Source: Kroppenstedtia eburnea
GTDB lineage: Bacteria > Bacillota > Bacilli > Thermoactinomycetales > DSM-45169
NCBI RefSeq assembly: GCF_013282215.1
Contig: NZ_CP048103.1
Coordinates: 1,550,001-1,614,000, forward strand
Direction: 5' to 3'
DNA length: 64,000 nt
The notes beneath the pieces are model-generated. The model ran no database searches, had not been told where the DNA came from, and saw only the letters and a program-made list of their open reading frames with translations. Position numbers and translations under genes: made by a program. Positions 27,450 to 36,545 of this stretch are shown one piece after another (position 1 is the stretch's first letter; every line of letters begins with the position of its first letter).

Positions 27450-28757
27450 ATGTTGTTCAACAAAGGGGAAAACGGATTCTATCGGAAAGAGGACAGGGAA
27501 CGCCGGATTGCACATCGCCCCCGTTCGGAACGGGACTTGCGGGACCCCTTTGAACGGGATCATGGACGGATTGTCCACAGTGCCGCCTTCCGGCGGTTGC
27601 AATCGAAAAAACAGGTGCTGGGGACTGACCGCGGGGATTTCCACCGAACGCGGCTGACCCATTCGATGGAAGTGGCCCAGATTGCCAGGGGAATCGCACT
27701 TTCCCTCAATCTCCGCTCCCCCTTGCTCCCGGAAGGGGGGAAGATCGACATCTCACTGGTGGAGGCTGCCGCCCTGGCTCACGATCTGGGTCATCCCCCC
27801 TTCGGCCATGAAGGAGAGCGGGCCCTTCACCGCTGCATGTCCGGGGAGGGGGGATTTGAAGGAAATGCCCAGACATTCCGGATCCTGACCCGATTGGAAG
27901 GAAAGAAAGGGGAGGGGTTGAACCTGACCCGGGCTTTGTTGCTCTCGGTCATGAAATACCCCATTCTGCTGGAGAAAGCCTTGCGGGATCCCGGCCATCC
28001 CCAAGCGGCGGATTCCCCTCCGAAGGCGAGTATCTATTCCGATGACCTGGAAGCATTCCAGTGGGTGTTGGATCCCTTTACAGTGGAGGAAATCCGGTTT
28101 TTCACCGAAACAGAGCCCGAAGCTTCCCCTTTCCTCCGTACTTGTCGCAAGTCTTTGGAGTGTTCTCTGATCGATCTGGCCGACGATATCGCATACGCCA
28201 CCCATGATCTGGAGGATGCTGTCAATTTTCGCTTGGTGGAGGTGGAGGAACTGCGGGGGATTCTGGAGGGGGCGGCTCCAACCCTGCCATATGAGGAGCT
28301 GCAGCAGGCCTTGGCCCTGGCCCGGAATCTCCATCCCCGGCAGGAGGACTTCAAATACGGGCTGAAGCAGGTGGTGGCCAATCTGATCTCCGCCTTTGTC
28401 AACCATACAGATCTGGTGAAACAAGGGGATCCGGCCTATTCCCCCCGCTTTCTTTATCGGGTGGTTCTGCCTGAAGAGTTGGAACAACTGAACCGGGCCT
28501 TGAAGGAAACGGTGAGGAACCGGGTGATCGACTCCCCCGATGTCCAGGCCCTGGCATTCAAGGGGGACCGGGTCGTCCGTTTGTTGTTTGATGCGATGAT
28601 GGATGAAGAAAAACTGCTTCCGGAAAATGATCGCAAAAGCTTGGAACATGCACCGGAACAGAGGGCAAGGATTGTCTGCGATTACATTGCCGGGATGACC
28701 GACCCCTTTGCCGAACGCATGTACCGACGGTTGTACGGGTCGGGTCGGGAGCTCTGA
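27450..28757 (+). CDS. deoxyguanosine-triphosphatase-like HD-domain phosphohydrolase
   Basis: 435 residues. HD-superfamily metal ligands are visible in HRTRLTHSMEVAQIARGIA (His), AALAHDLGHPPFGHEGER (HD plus His) and LIDLADDIAYATHDLEDA (Asp). The N-terminal HRPRSERDLRDPFERDHGRI with SAAFRRLQSKKQV is the dGTPase signature. Its length matches the YwfO-like Bacillus group, which hydrolyses dNTPs to deoxynucleosides and triphosphate under allosteric control. ATG 27450 follows GGGAGGTGAAAG. Confidence 0.9.
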   Translation: MLFNKGENGFYRKEDRERRIAHRPRSERDLRDPFERDHGRIVHSAAFRRLQSKKQVLGTDRGDFHRTRLTHSMEVAQIARGIALSLNLRSPLLPEGGKIDISLVEAAALAHDLGHPPFGHEGERALHRCMSGEGGFEGNAQTFRILTRLEGKKGEGLNLTRALLLSVMKYPILLEKALRDPGHPQAADSPPKASIYSDDLEAFQWVLDPFTVEEIRFFTETEPEASPFLRTCRKSLECSLIDLADDIAYATHDLEDAVNFRLVEVEELRGILEGAAPTLPYEELQQALALARNLHPRQEDFKYGLKQVVANLISAFVNHTDLVKQGDPAYSPRFLYRVVLPEELEQLNRALKETVRNRVIDSPDVQALAFKGDRVVRLLFDAMMDEEKLLPENDRKSLEHAPEQRARIVCDYIAGMTDPFAERMYRRLYGSGREL

Positions 28758-28784
28758 TCATACTTCTTCCTCTCTTTATGCAAA

Positions 28785-28975
28785 CTAGAAGCATTGTGAT
28801 TTACTGCCTTTGAAGGCGGTCGGGATTGGGTTTCACATTTTGTTCTGTTGTTCTTACGAGCCAAAGTCACTCCATGTGAAACCCAACCCTCCGTGCATAG
28901 TGAGACCGGGAACGGAGTGACCCTGGGCTCCACTTGTGCCCTATGGGTATGACGGCTTTTTCACAACGCTTCTAG
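28785..28975 (-). repeat. dispersed palindromic element, copy F (long form)
   Basis: Ends CTAGAAGCATTGTGA and TCACAACGCTTCTAG. It is reverse-oriented and carries one copy of the accessory module (28893-28947) in the same relative position as copy B. It lies between the dGTPase gene and the next gene. Confidence 0.9.
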
Positions 28976-28990
28976 AAATCCAAGGGAGGA

Positions 28991-29323
28991 ATGAAGATGA
29001 GCAAAATCCGGACAGGACCGGCAGTACTGGTTTTGGTGTGGCTGATGACAGTGGGTCTGTCCCAGGTGGATGCCGGGGCGGAGCCGTCAAGGATGGAATT
29101 GACCGGAACCATGCATTTTCTCCAAATCCAGGGAGGGTGCTGGGTGTTGGAGGCGGATCGGGGAGGGCGCTATGAACTGGTGGGTGACAGAGCGTCACTT
29201 CTCCCTTTGCGGCGGGAGGGTCTGCGGGTGACCGTGGTGGTGGAGGCGGATCCGGATCTGGTGGGGCGATGCATGGTCGGCAGAATGGTGCGTCTGATCC
29301 GGGTGATCCGCACGGAGAGTTGA
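28991..29323 (+). CDS. small secreted protein, unknown
   Basis: 110 residues with a signal peptide ([20 protein letters not shown] then QVDAGA). The mature part is about 80 residues of alternating polar and hydrophobic sequence ([20 protein letters not shown] ... [20 protein letters not shown]). This suggests a small beta-barrel, perhaps OB-like, with two Cys. ATG 28991 (or 28997) follows GGGAGGA. I do not recognise the family by name. Confidence 0.7.
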   Translation: MKMSKIRTGPAVLVLVWLMTVGLSQVDAGAEPSRMELTGTMHFLQIQGGCWVLEADRGGRYELVGDRASLLPLRREGLRVTVVVEADPDLVGRCMVGRMVRLIRVIRTES

Positions 29324-29445
29324 TACATCCGGGGGTGGAGAGTGTGATCTATCCGGGATTGGAAGACCATCCACAGGTGGAGTTGGCTGGAAGACAGATG
29401 AAGGCCCCGGGGGGAATGATCAGCTGTCAGGAAGCTGCTCTTTGA
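29320..29445 (+). pseudogene. remnant of a cystathionine gamma-synthase/lyase-type PLP enzyme
   Basis: An open frame ending in TGA at 29443-29445 encodes [20 protein letters not shown] followed by [18 protein letters not shown]. This closely follows the conserved C-terminal-half segment of trans-sulfuration enzymes (HP-x-V-x-x-V-x-YPGL-x-x-HPQ-x-x-LA-x-RQM-x-x-x-GGM-x-S). Nothing else of the roughly 380-residue enzyme is present. It overlaps the end of the secreted-protein gene by a few bases, and a good terminator hairpin follows. It is a decayed gene scrap. Confidence 0.7.
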
Positions 29446-29478
29446 TGAAAGTTTCGCAATTTCCCACGAAGGGCGGCA

Positions 29479-29511
29479 AACGCCCCCGACGGAATCCCTG
29501 TCGGGGGCGTT
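29479..29511. terminator. strong hairpin, probable bidirectional terminator
   Basis: AACGCCCCCGAC (29479-29490) pairs perfectly with GTCGGGGGCGTT (29500-29511). The T run is short on both strands. It separates the pseudogene remnant from the convergent gene at 29614. Confidence 0.6.
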
Positions 29512-29613
29512 ACATGATGTGCAAATCAGTGTTCGCTGCGGGTCAGAAGCAATCGGCAACCGGGCCTGTCGGGTTCTTTACCTGGAAGGAATTTGCAAAC
29601 CGGATCGCAGGGT

Positions 29614-29919
29614 TCAATAATAGGAAGGTTTGGGTTGGGGACGGGCGGGGTATTCCGGCTTTTCCTCTTCAGTGGGACCAAATTCTGTAACCAGCGGTTG
29701 CCGTTCGATCTCAAGGATATCCTGCCATTCGTCCCTTTCCTTTGTTTCAGGCTTCAGGTTGAGCCGGTCGATTTCGACCGTATGTATTTCCTTACGGATA
29801 TGGATGGAGTTCAGTTCAAAATATTTTTCCAACACCCGGCGAAGGTCCTGTTGAAACTCCTCTTTGTCCTTGCCCTCATACTCCCGGGCGATATCGATTT
29901 GGATATCCAGTTTCCGCAT
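29614..29919 (-). CDS. small acidic protein, unknown
   Basis: 101 residues, soluble and highly charged. It starts RKLDIQIDIAREYEGKDKEE and has a likely beta-alpha-beta core. The C-terminal tail is rich in Pro, Glu and Lys (EEEKPEYPARPQPKPSYY). ATG 29919 has GGAAGGAG upstream. No family is recognised. Good ribosome site and composition support it as a real gene. Confidence 0.6.
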   Translation of the reverse strand: MRKLDIQIDIAREYEGKDKEEFQQDLRRVLEKYFELNSIHIRKEIHTVEIDRLNLKPETKERDEWQDILEIERQPLVTEFGPTEEEKPEYPARPQPKPSYY

Positions 29920-30063
29920 GTGGCTGGCTCCTTCCTGATATACTCTCCTCCACAGGTGTATCCACCTTCATACTAAGACAAAACACCGGGCAGTGACAAG
30001 CCGCCGACAGGTTGAACCCACCTTCAGTCTGCTTCAGCATCCACGCTGAATTGATTTGGCTCC

Positions 30064-30098
30064 AGGCCGTCCGTTTTGGGTGGCCTTATTTTTTGATT
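30064..30098 (+). terminator. terminator-like hairpin with no gene upstream on its strand
   Basis: AGGCCGTCC and GGGTGGCCT form an imperfect stem followed by TATTTTTTGATTTTTTG. The 29920-30063 stretch before it has no recognisable plus-strand gene. It could belong to a lost gene or act as a leader attenuator for the acetyltransferase gene. Confidence 0.45.
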
Positions 30099-30189
30099 TT
30101 TTGATTGTGGAAGGAGCACGGCTTGTGATAGATTGACAACGAACAGGGTTCCCCCGTGGACACCCACAATGGAGAAAGGGTGAGGATCA

Positions 30190-30756
30190 TTGGAGATGGC
30201 AAGCGACCGGATCGGACTCCGTTTTCTGGAGGAGTCTGACGCTGAAGCACTTTTAAGTCTTTATCTCAGAAATCGTCCATTTTTTGAGCGCTACTCCGCC
30301 ACCCGGGAAGATTCTTTTTACACTCTCGATTCACGGAAGGAGGCGATTCGGCAGCAGAAGAGGTTGCGGGAACAGGATGCTTCCTATTGCTTTGGGATTT
30401 TTCTGAGGAAAACAGGTGAACTGATCGGAGATATCGCCCTTACCGAAGTTCAGCGCTCCAACTTGCAGGGTTGCTGGCTCGGTTACTCTTTGGATGAACA
30501 ACACAACGGAAAAGGATATATGACGGAAGCGGTCCGGTTGGCCGTAGGTTACGCTTTTGACGAATTGAATCTGCATCGGATCGAAGCCGGAGTGATGCCG
30601 AAGAATCCGGGCTCGATGCGGGTCCTGGAAAAAGCGGGTTTTCAGAAGGAAGGTCTGGCCCGGAAAAACGTGAACATCAACGGTCGATGGGAAGATCACT
30701 GGACCTTTGCCATTCTGAACGGGGAGCATCGAAAGCAAACAAGTCCGGCAGGCTGA
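30190..30756 (+). CDS. GNAT family N-acetyltransferase (RimJ/RimL-like)
   Basis: 188 residues with the RimJ-type acetyltransferase layout: an N-terminal IGLRFLEESDAEALLSLY; the acetyl-CoA-binding strand-turn region GCWLGYSLDEQHNGKGYMTE; and the C-terminal LNLHRIEAGVMPKNPGSMRVLEKAGF-type segment. Such enzymes acetylate ribosomal-protein N-termini or small molecules. The start is TTG 30190 (GTGAGG upstream) or ATG 30196. A terminator hairpin overlaps its end. Confidence 0.88.
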   Translation: MEMASDRIGLRFLEESDAEALLSLYLRNRPFFERYSATREDSFYTLDSRKEAIRQQKRLREQDASYCFGIFLRKTGELIGDIALTEVQRSNLQGCWLGYSLDEQHNGKGYMTEAVRLAVGYAFDELNLHRIEAGVMPKNPGSMRVLEKAGFQKEGLARKNVNINGRWEDHWTFAILNGEHRKQTSPAG

Positions 30757-30771
30757 AGCCTTGCCGGACTT
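30741..30771 (+). terminator. hairpin at the acetyltransferase stop
   Basis: AAGTCCGGCA (30741-30750) pairs with TGCCGGACTT (ending 30771), and the stop codon lies within it. There is no T run; the second repeat family starts immediately after. Confidence 0.55.
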
Positions 30772-30853
30772 GGGCGTGTCTGTTATCTGGGGCCGGGCCG
30801 GTCGTTCCCTCTGTTGTTCTCACAACGCGTCTCATGAATTACCAGACACACCC
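30772..30853. repeat. second repeat family, copy 2 (GGGCGTGTCT ends)
   Basis: Starts GGGCGTGTCTGTTATCTGG and ends ACCAGACACACCC, giving imperfect inverted ends. The core GGGCCGGTCG ... GTTCTCACAACGCGTCTCA is shared with 6917-7026. About 82 bp, no coding capacity. Confidence 0.6.
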
Positions 30854-30907
30854 TTGTCGGGAGGTGGCCCCCGGGTGGGGAGGTGATCCTCTCAGTCTCG
30901 CTATGCA

Positions 30908-30962
30908 CCCATAGGGCACAAGTCTCGCCGGGGTCACTTCATTCTCAGGTCTCGCTATGCAC
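30908..30962 (+). repeat. solo copy of the 55-bp accessory module
   Basis: CCCATAGGGCACAAGTCTCG to GGTCTCGCTATGCAC, as inside copies B and F, but with no palindromic element around it. A partial extra copy of its end (GTCTCGCTATGCA) precedes it at 30895-30907, so it too may have been tandem. Confidence 0.7.
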
Positions 30963-30986
30963 TCGCCCTGTGAAGGAGCAGAGGCT

Positions 30987-31805
30987 TTAACTCTCCGGCG
31001 GCGAATCCAGATAGAAAAGTCCGGCGTTGATCACTTCCACTTCGACCCGGGGGTGATACTGCCAGACGGTTTCCCGGATTCGCTGTTTCTTCTCAGCATG
31101 GAGAGAGTCACTCATCCGCCATTCCTCCGGGTAATAAGCATGGAGTTGCTCCAGCTCTTGCTCCATTCGCTCCATGGCTTCCCGGGCCCAGGAAAGGTCC
31201 TGGTGTTCAATATATCCCTGCAGGTTGTATTCCAGTTCACCCACAGCTTCCGCTGCAGGGAGGAGCGGAGGGAGAATGTGGCGGTGGGCGGGCAGGCGGG
31301 GGGACCAGTTCCGGTGCTGAATCCGGCGATAAAAATCCTCCGCCACCTCCCCGGTCCGCAGATGGACCCCCAGGTGAAGGACTTCATCTTTTTTCATATC
31401 ACAAATATAGGATACGTGGTAGTTGACCCCCAGCCAGGGATCGTAGGGTTTGGAACCGATTCCGCTGCGCACCGGACGGGGGGTCTCCTCATACAGGCGG
31501 ACAAATCGTCCGTTTTTTTGTGCGGAGGCGAGCATCTGGTTGAAACGGGGGGAACCGTAGCTCAACAATTCGGCCCGGACTCCCTCGGGGATGTCGGCTC
31601 CGTCAAAGACCCAGGTCAGGGTGGTCGTCTGTGGGGACAGCCCCATCTTCTCCACATACATCCAGTAGAAAGGGCGGTGGACCAGGTCCTGGTCCGCCTC
31701 CACAGAGAGTTCCGCCTGAATCCGGTTGGGAGCGCGTTCCAGGATTCGGCAGTCGAAGGCGGTCAGGTATCGTTCGGCAAAGGATTCAACTTGAGTGGGT
31801 TCCAT
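30987..31805 (-). CDS. yqhG: YqhG family protein
   Basis: 272 residues, soluble. It begins MEPTQVESFAERYLTAFDC and contains VEADQDLVHRPFYWMYVEKMG, GSPRFNQML and YDPWLGVNYHVSYICDMKKDEV, matching YqhG of Bacilli in length and composition. The function is unknown. In Bacillus the gene is also paired with the SNF2 helicase yqhH and divergent from gcvT. ATG 31805 has a near-perfect ribosome site (AAAGGAGGTGATCC) lying inside the end of the helicase gene, with a 20-bp overlap. Confidence 0.85.
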   Translation of the reverse strand: MEPTQVESFAERYLTAFDCRILERAPNRIQAELSVEADQDLVHRPFYWMYVEKMGLSPQTTTLTWVFDGADIPEGVRAELLSYGSPRFNQMLASAQKNGRFVRLYEETPRPVRSGIGSKPYDPWLGVNYHVSYICDMKKDEVLHLGVHLRTGEVAEDFYRRIQHRNWSPRLPAHRHILPPLLPAAEAVGELEYNLQGYIEHQDLSWAREAMERMEQELEQLHAYYPEEWRMSDSLHAEKKQRIRETVWQYHPRVEVEVINAGLFYLDSPPES

Positions 31806-33510
31806 CCAGGATCACCTCCTTTTGCTTTTTTTTGGCTGTGGTCTCCTGCCGGGCTTTCTCATATGTATCTCCCAGAGCGGAGAGGCGCCGTCGAATCTCC
31901 CGGTCATCCTCGGATTCCAGCAGGATCTTCATCACACTCTTCTCCATCTCTTCCCCGGATCCCCATTCCGTCAGAATGGTTTCCATGTCTCCGATCACCA
32001 TGCGGAACATATCAATCTTTTCGTGGAGGAGCCACAAAATATGCTCTTCAATGGTGTCCCGGGTGGCAAAATTGCGGATGGTGACATCCTTTTCCTGACC
32101 CAGACGATGGACCCGGCCGATCCGTTGTTCCACCCGCATCGGGTTCCAGGGGAGGTCATAGTTGATGATATGATTGCAAAATTGCAGATTGATCCCCTCA
32201 CCGCCGGCTTCCGTGGCCACCATCACCCGGGCCCGGGTGCGGAAGAGCTCCATCATCCAATCTTTTTTGTTGCGGGCAAATCCGCCCCGGTAGGGGACAG
32301 CGATGATTCCCTCGGCGGCGAGGGAGCGGAGGATCAGATCCTGGGTGGCCCGGTATTCGGTGAAGATGATGGTTTTTTCCTCGGTGGAACGGACCAACTC
32401 CACCGCCCGTTCCACCTTGGATTGCTGCTTGACGCTGCGGAGCAGTTCCACCAGTCGATATACATTGGGCGGCAGTTCCGTATCTGAGCCCACCCCTTTT
32501 TTCAGGAGTTTGAACAGGGTGAGGAAAGCGGCGTCCCGGCTGCTGCAGACTTCCCGTTGCAGGGTGATCAGAGAGAGCAGGCTTTTGATGTGACCGCCCT
32601 GTTCCCGGTATTGCTCTCTCACAAAGCGGGTGATTCCTTCATACAATTCCCGCTCGGCGGGGGACAGGGTGATGGAGACGGTCTCCACATTCCGTTTGGT
32701 GAAAGCGATATGGCCGTCACTCCGCTTGTTCCGGATCATCAGCCGTCGCACTTCTTCCCGCAGCTTCTCCTCGTTTTTCGGTTTCCGCTTGCCGGCCACA
32801 TATTGAGTGCTGAATGTGTGCTGTTGGCCGAGATGACCCGGTTTTAACAGGGTGACCAGATTATACAGTTCGTACAGGTCATTTTGGACCGGTGTGGCGG
32901 TGAGGAGAAGCGCATACTTTTTGCGGATCTCATTGACGAACTGCCAGTTTTTCGTACGCCGGTTTTTCAATTTGTGAGCCTCGTCGATGATCAACATATC
33001 ATAGTGACGTCCCAACACCTTGGAGCGGTGAGGATCCCGTTTGGCAGTGTCGATCGAGGCGACCAGGATATCATATTTGTCCCACATCCACTCTTTTTTC
33101 TGAGCAACGGCGGGGATCTGGAATTTCTGATTCAATTCCCGGGTCCATTGCAGAACCAGGGAGGAAGGGACCAGGATCAAGGCGTTTTTCACCAGGTCCC
33201 GCACCAGGTACTCCTTTAAAATCAAGCCGGCTTCTATCGTTTTCCCCAGACCGACTTCATCCGCCAGGATGGCACGCCCGCGCATTTCCCCCAGTACGCG
33301 GCGGGCGGTTTCCACCTGATGGGGAAGGGGGGTGACCCCCTGCAGGAGCCCCAGGCTGCGCAGGGTGTCAAAATCGGGAATCTGTTGAGCTTCTGCGGCT
33401 TCCAGGGCCAGCCGGAACCGTTCCCAGGTGGACCAGCCGCTGTCCGTTTCCACCCTTTCCAAAAAGTCGTTCAGCCACCGACGGTCCATCCGAATCGGAA
33501 CTGATTCCAT
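31786..33510 (-). CDS. yqhH: SNF2-type DEAD/DEAH-box helicase (YqhH-like)
   Basis: 574 residues from ATG 33510 (GGAGGTG upstream). Superfamily 2 motifs: I, ILADEVGLGKTIEAGL; II, LIIDEAHKLKNR; III, LLLTATPVQN; V, VATEAGGEGINLQFCN; VI, QRIGRVHRLGQ. This is the SNF2/RapA subgroup, whose members are DNA translocases. The cellular role is not known. It is transcribed with yqhG and divergent from the glycine riboswitch and gcv operon, as in Bacillus. Confidence 0.92.
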   Translation of the reverse strand: MESVPIRMDRRWLNDFLERVETDSGWSTWERFRLALEAAEAQQIPDFDTLRSLGLLQGVTPLPHQVETARRVLGEMRGRAILADEVGLGKTIEAGLILKEYLVRDLVKNALILVPSSLVLQWTRELNQKFQIPAVAQKKEWMWDKYDILVASIDTAKRDPHRSKVLGRHYDMLIIDEAHKLKNRRTKNWQFVNEIRKKYALLLTATPVQNDLYELYNLVTLLKPGHLGQQHTFSTQYVAGKRKPKNEEKLREEVRRLMIRNKRSDGHIAFTKRNVETVSITLSPAERELYEGITRFVREQYREQGGHIKSLLSLITLQREVCSSRDAAFLTLFKLLKKGVGSDTELPPNVYRLVELLRSVKQQSKVERAVELVRSTEEKTIIFTEYRATQDLILRSLAAEGIIAVPYRGGFARNKKDWMMELFRTRARVMVATEAGGEGINLQFCNHIINYDLPWNPMRVEQRIGRVHRLGQEKDVTIRNFATRDTIEEHILWLLHEKIDMFRMVIGDMETILTEWGSGEEMEKSVMKILLESEDDREIRRRLSALGDTYEKARQETTAKKKQKEVILDGTHSS

Positions 33511-33647
33511 CGATCGACACCTCCGTATCATAAAACCCGGTTCTTTCTTCCAAATTAGTATGAGAGGAAAGAACCTCTCTTATGTAAAATGGCATAGGTC
33601 TCGAAATAGGGATCCGGATGTGGCACAATGAAAGGGAATGAACCTGT

Positions 33648-33860
33648 TTCCGGAGCGGTTGAAGGCGGGAGGAGAGACCATCATCCGTGGCGCCGAAGGA
33701 GCAAACCGGGGATGTACACCGGTGAATCTCTCAGGCAAAAGGAGGCCCGCCGGACGTTCCCTGGAAAGTGCCCTCCGCGGCCACCCAAGGGGCAAAACCC
33801 GACATGTCGGGCTGAACTCTCAGGTAACCGGACAGGGGAAAACGGATCGGGGGATTCACT
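33648..33860 (+). promoter_or_regulatory. tandem glycine riboswitch upstream of gcvT
   Basis: Two glycine-aptamer cores lie in a row. The first has GGGAGGAGAGACC, then CGCCGAAGGAGCAAA and CTCTCAGGCAAAAGGAGG (33667-33743). The second has ACCCAAGGGGCAAAACCC and GAACTCTCAGGTAACCGGAC (about 33750-33833). These conserved blocks are diagnostic for the glycine riboswitch, which turns on glycine cleavage genes when glycine is high. The 50 bp before gcvT can form competing structures, but I could not settle whether control is at termination or translation. Confidence 0.93.
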
Positions 33861-33910
33861 CTGCGTGAAGGATTTAATTTCACCCGTATCTTGCGGGCAA
33901 CGGAGGTGGG

Positions 33911-35014
33911 ATGAGAGTGACGCAACTGAAACGGACATCCTTATACCCTCTTTACAAGGATGAGGCCAAGCTGGTCCCCTTTGGCGGGTGGGAGATGCCG
34001 GTGCAATTTTCGGGGATCAAGGCGGAGCATGAAGCGGTCCGCACCCGGGCCGGTCTCTTTGATGTCTCCCATATGGGGGAGGTGGAGGTGGAAGGGGCAG
34101 GTGCCCTGGATCTCCTGCAGAAACTGATGACCAACGATGTCTCCAAACTGGTGGACGGCCGGATCCAATACACGGCCATGTGCTATCCCGACGGGGGCAC
34201 TGTGGATGACCTTCTGATCTACCGGAAAGGGGAAGGGCGGTACTTTTTGGTGTTGAATGCCGCCAATATCGACAAGGATGTGGAGTGGATCGAAAAGCAC
34301 ATCCAAGGGGATGTGGCGGTTAAGAACATTTCCGCCGAGACCGGTCTGCTCGCGTTGCAGGGGCCGCTGGCGGAACAAGTGCTCCAGGGGTTGACAGAGA
34401 CGGATCTGTCGCAAATCAAACCCTTCGGTTTTCAGGACGGAGTTTCCCTCGGAGAGGTGAAAGGGTTGGTCTCCCGCACGGGTTACACCGGGGAGGATGG
34501 CTTTGAGATCTATCTTCCGGCACAGGATGCCCCGATACTTTGGAAGCGGATTCTGGAAGCAGGAAAGGAGAGGGGGGTGATTCCCTGTGGTCTCGGTGCC
34601 AGGGATACCCTTCGCTTTGAAGCCCGGCTCCCTCTCTACGGAAATGAACTCTCTGCCAGCATTTCGCCCATCGAGGCGGGGATCGGATTTGCAGTGAAGC
34701 CAGACAAAGGGGAATTTATCGGCCGCGAAGTGCTGGCAAAGCAAAAGGAAGAAGGCGCCCCCCGAAAACTGGTCGGGCTGGAGATGGTCGGCAGAGGAAT
34801 CCCCCGTTCCCATTATCCGGTGTATGTCGGGGATGCAGAGGTGGGCGAAGTCACCTCCGGCACCCAATCCCCCACGTTGAAAAAAAATGTCGGTCTGGCG
34901 CTGATCCAGGCGGAACACGCGGAGTTGGGCCGGGAAGTGGATGTGGAGATCCGCGGGAGACGAATCCCGGCAAAAATCATCAAAACCCCCTTTTATCAAC
35001 GCCCGAAACAGTGA
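33911..35014 (+). CDS. gcvT: glycine cleavage system T protein, aminomethyltransferase
   Basis: GcvT takes the aminomethyl group from lipoylated H protein, releasing ammonia and giving methylene-tetrahydrofolate. 367 residues. Family motifs are [34 protein letters not shown] and [15 protein letters not shown], with the folate-site region [21 protein letters not shown] 33911 follows GGAGGTGGG. It is first in the operon under the glycine riboswitch. Confidence 0.97.
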   Translation: MRVTQLKRTSLYPLYKDEAKLVPFGGWEMPVQFSGIKAEHEAVRTRAGLFDVSHMGEVEVEGAGALDLLQKLMTNDVSKLVDGRIQYTAMCYPDGGTVDDLLIYRKGEGRYFLVLNAANIDKDVEWIEKHIQGDVAVKNISAETGLLALQGPLAEQVLQGLTETDLSQIKPFGFQDGVSLGEVKGLVSRTGYTGEDGFEIYLPAQDAPILWKRILEAGKERGVIPCGLGARDTLRFEARLPLYGNELSASISPIEAGIGFAVKPDKGEFIGREVLAKQKEEGAPRKLVGLEMVGRGIPRSHYPVYVGDAEVGEVTSGTQSPTLKKNVGLALIQAEHAELGREVDVEIRGRRIPAKIIKTPFYQRPKQ

Positions 35015-35034
35015 CCGCCGGACCGATGTATACA

Positions 35035-35168
35035 CTGGGAGTATTGTGACTTACTACGTTTGAAGGTGGTCGGGATTGGGTTTCACATTTCGTTGTTCTT
35101 CCGATCCAAAATCACTCCATGTGAAACCCAACCCTCCCTCTGAACGGCTCTTTTCACAATGCTTCCGG
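35035..35168 (-). repeat. dispersed palindromic element, copy G, inside the gcv operon
   Basis: Degenerate ends CTGGGAGTATTGTGA and TCACAATGCTTCCGG surround an intact inner palindrome (GGGATTGGGTTTCACAT ... CATGTGAAACCCAACCC). It fills the gap between gcvT and gcvPA and ends 30 bp before the gcvPA start. Confidence 0.88.
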
Positions 35169-35198
35169 GTCGGAACAATGCCAGAGGAGGAATCTGGA

Positions 35199-36545
35199 GT
35201 GAACTTTCGATATTTGCCCATGACGGAGGCGGATCGCCGGGAGATGTTTGAAACTCTCGGGATCGACTCCGTTGAAGACCTCTTCCAAGATATCCCCGGG
35301 AACATCCGGTTCCAGGGGCGTCTCAACATACCGGAGCCCATGGCGGAACCGGTTCTGACCCGACATATGAAGCGGCTGGCGGGGAAAAACGCTTCCTTCG
35401 ATCAGTACGCTTCGTTCCTGGGGGCAGGGGCTTATGAGCATTACATCCCCAGCGTGGTCAATCACGTGATTTCCCGTTCAGAATTTTACACTGCTTACAC
35501 CCCCTACCAACCGGAAATCAGCCAGGGAGAACTGCAGGCGATTTTTGAATTTCAGTCGATGATCTGCGAGTTGACGGGAATGGATGTGGCCAACTCTTCC
35601 ATGTATGACGGCCCCACCGCCCTGGCGGAAGCGGCAGGGGTGGCCTCCTCAGTCTCCGGAAAATCAAAGGTGCTCATCTCCCGGGCGGTCCATCCGGAAG
35701 CCCGGGCCATTCTGAGCACCCAGGCCAAAGGTCTCGGCCTGGAGGTGACGGAGATTCCCTGCAAGGACGGGGTGACCGATCTGGAGGAGCTGGAAGCGGC
35801 CTCCGATGCGGACACGGCGGCAGTGATTCTCCAATCCCCCAACTTCTTCGGCAACCTGGAAAATCTGGCCTCGGTGGAACCGATCGCCCACCGGCACAAA
35901 GGGCTGTTGATCGTCAGTACCAATCCGGTCTCCCTCGGCCTCCTGAAACCTCCCGGGGAGTTCGGGGCGGATATCGTGGTGGGGGATGCTCAACCGATGG
36001 GGATTCCCGTCCAATTCGGCGGTCCTCACTGCGGATTTTTCGCTGTCACCAAAAAACTGATGCGGAAAGTGCCCGGCCGGATCGTCGGCCAGACGACAGA
36101 TGAGGAGGGGGTCCGGGGGTTCGTGCTCACCTTGCAGGCCCGGGAGCAGCATATCCGCCGGGAAAAGGCCACCTCCAACATCTGCTCCAACCAGGCGCTC
36201 AACGCCTTGGCCTCTGCGGTCTGGATGACCGCTCTCGGCAAGGTGGGTCTGCAGCAATTGGCCAAACTCAACCTGGATAAGGCCCACTATGCCAAGGAAC
36301 GGTTGAGCCGGATCGCAGGAGTGGAGCCTCTCTTTGACCAGCCCTTTTTCAACGAGTTTGCCCTTCGGCTCAACCGGCCGGTGGCCGAGGTGAACCGGGC
36401 ACTCTTCAGGGAAGGGTTCATCGGCGGTTACGACCTGGGCCGCGTCTATCCCGAGTGGGCGGGATCGATGCTGATCGCGGTGACCGACATGCGCACCAAA
36501 GAGGAAATCGACGGTCTGGCCCACGTATTGGAGGGATTGTCATGA
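35199..36545 (+). CDS. gcvPA: glycine dehydrogenase (decarboxylating) subunit 1
   Basis: N-terminal half of the split P protein, which decarboxylates glycine on PLP and loads the H-protein lipoyl arm. It has 448 residues from GTG 35199 ([17 protein letters not shown]), with GAGGAGG 9 nt upstream. It contains [35 protein letters not shown] and [14 protein letters not shown]. The frame is open back to 35076 through repeat copy G, so automatic annotation may place the start too early. Its stop overlaps the gcvPB ATG. Confidence 0.95.
   Translation: MNFRYLPMTEADRREMFETLGIDSVEDLFQDIPGNIRFQGRLNIPEPMAEPVLTRHMKRLAGKNASFDQYASFLGAGAYEHYIPSVVNHVISRSEFYTAYTPYQPEISQGELQAIFEFQSMICELTGMDVANSSMYDGPTALAEAAGVASSVSGKSKVLISRAVHPEARAILSTQAKGLGLEVTEIPCKDGVTDLEELEAASDADTAAVILQSPNFFGNLENLASVEPIAHRHKGLLIVSTNPVSLGLLKPPGEFGADIVVGDAQPMGIPVQFGGPHCGFFAVTKKLMRKVPGRIVGQTTDEEGVRGFVLTLQAREQHIRREKATSNICSNQALNALASAVWMTALGKVGLQQLAKLNLDKAHYAKERLSRIAGVEPLFDQPFFNEFALRLNRPVAEVNRALFREGFIGGYDLGRVYPEWAGSMLIAVTDMRTKEEIDGLAHVLEGLS

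Noticed and set aside
35076-35198. Open frame beginning MGFTF...EPKSLHVKPNPP in front of gcvPA, with similar frames in copies H (about 40090), I (minus strand, 50375) and J (minus strand, 58170)
   Set aside because: These frames are translations of the palindromic repeat itself. They recur on either strand and have no ribosome site, so they are not proteins.
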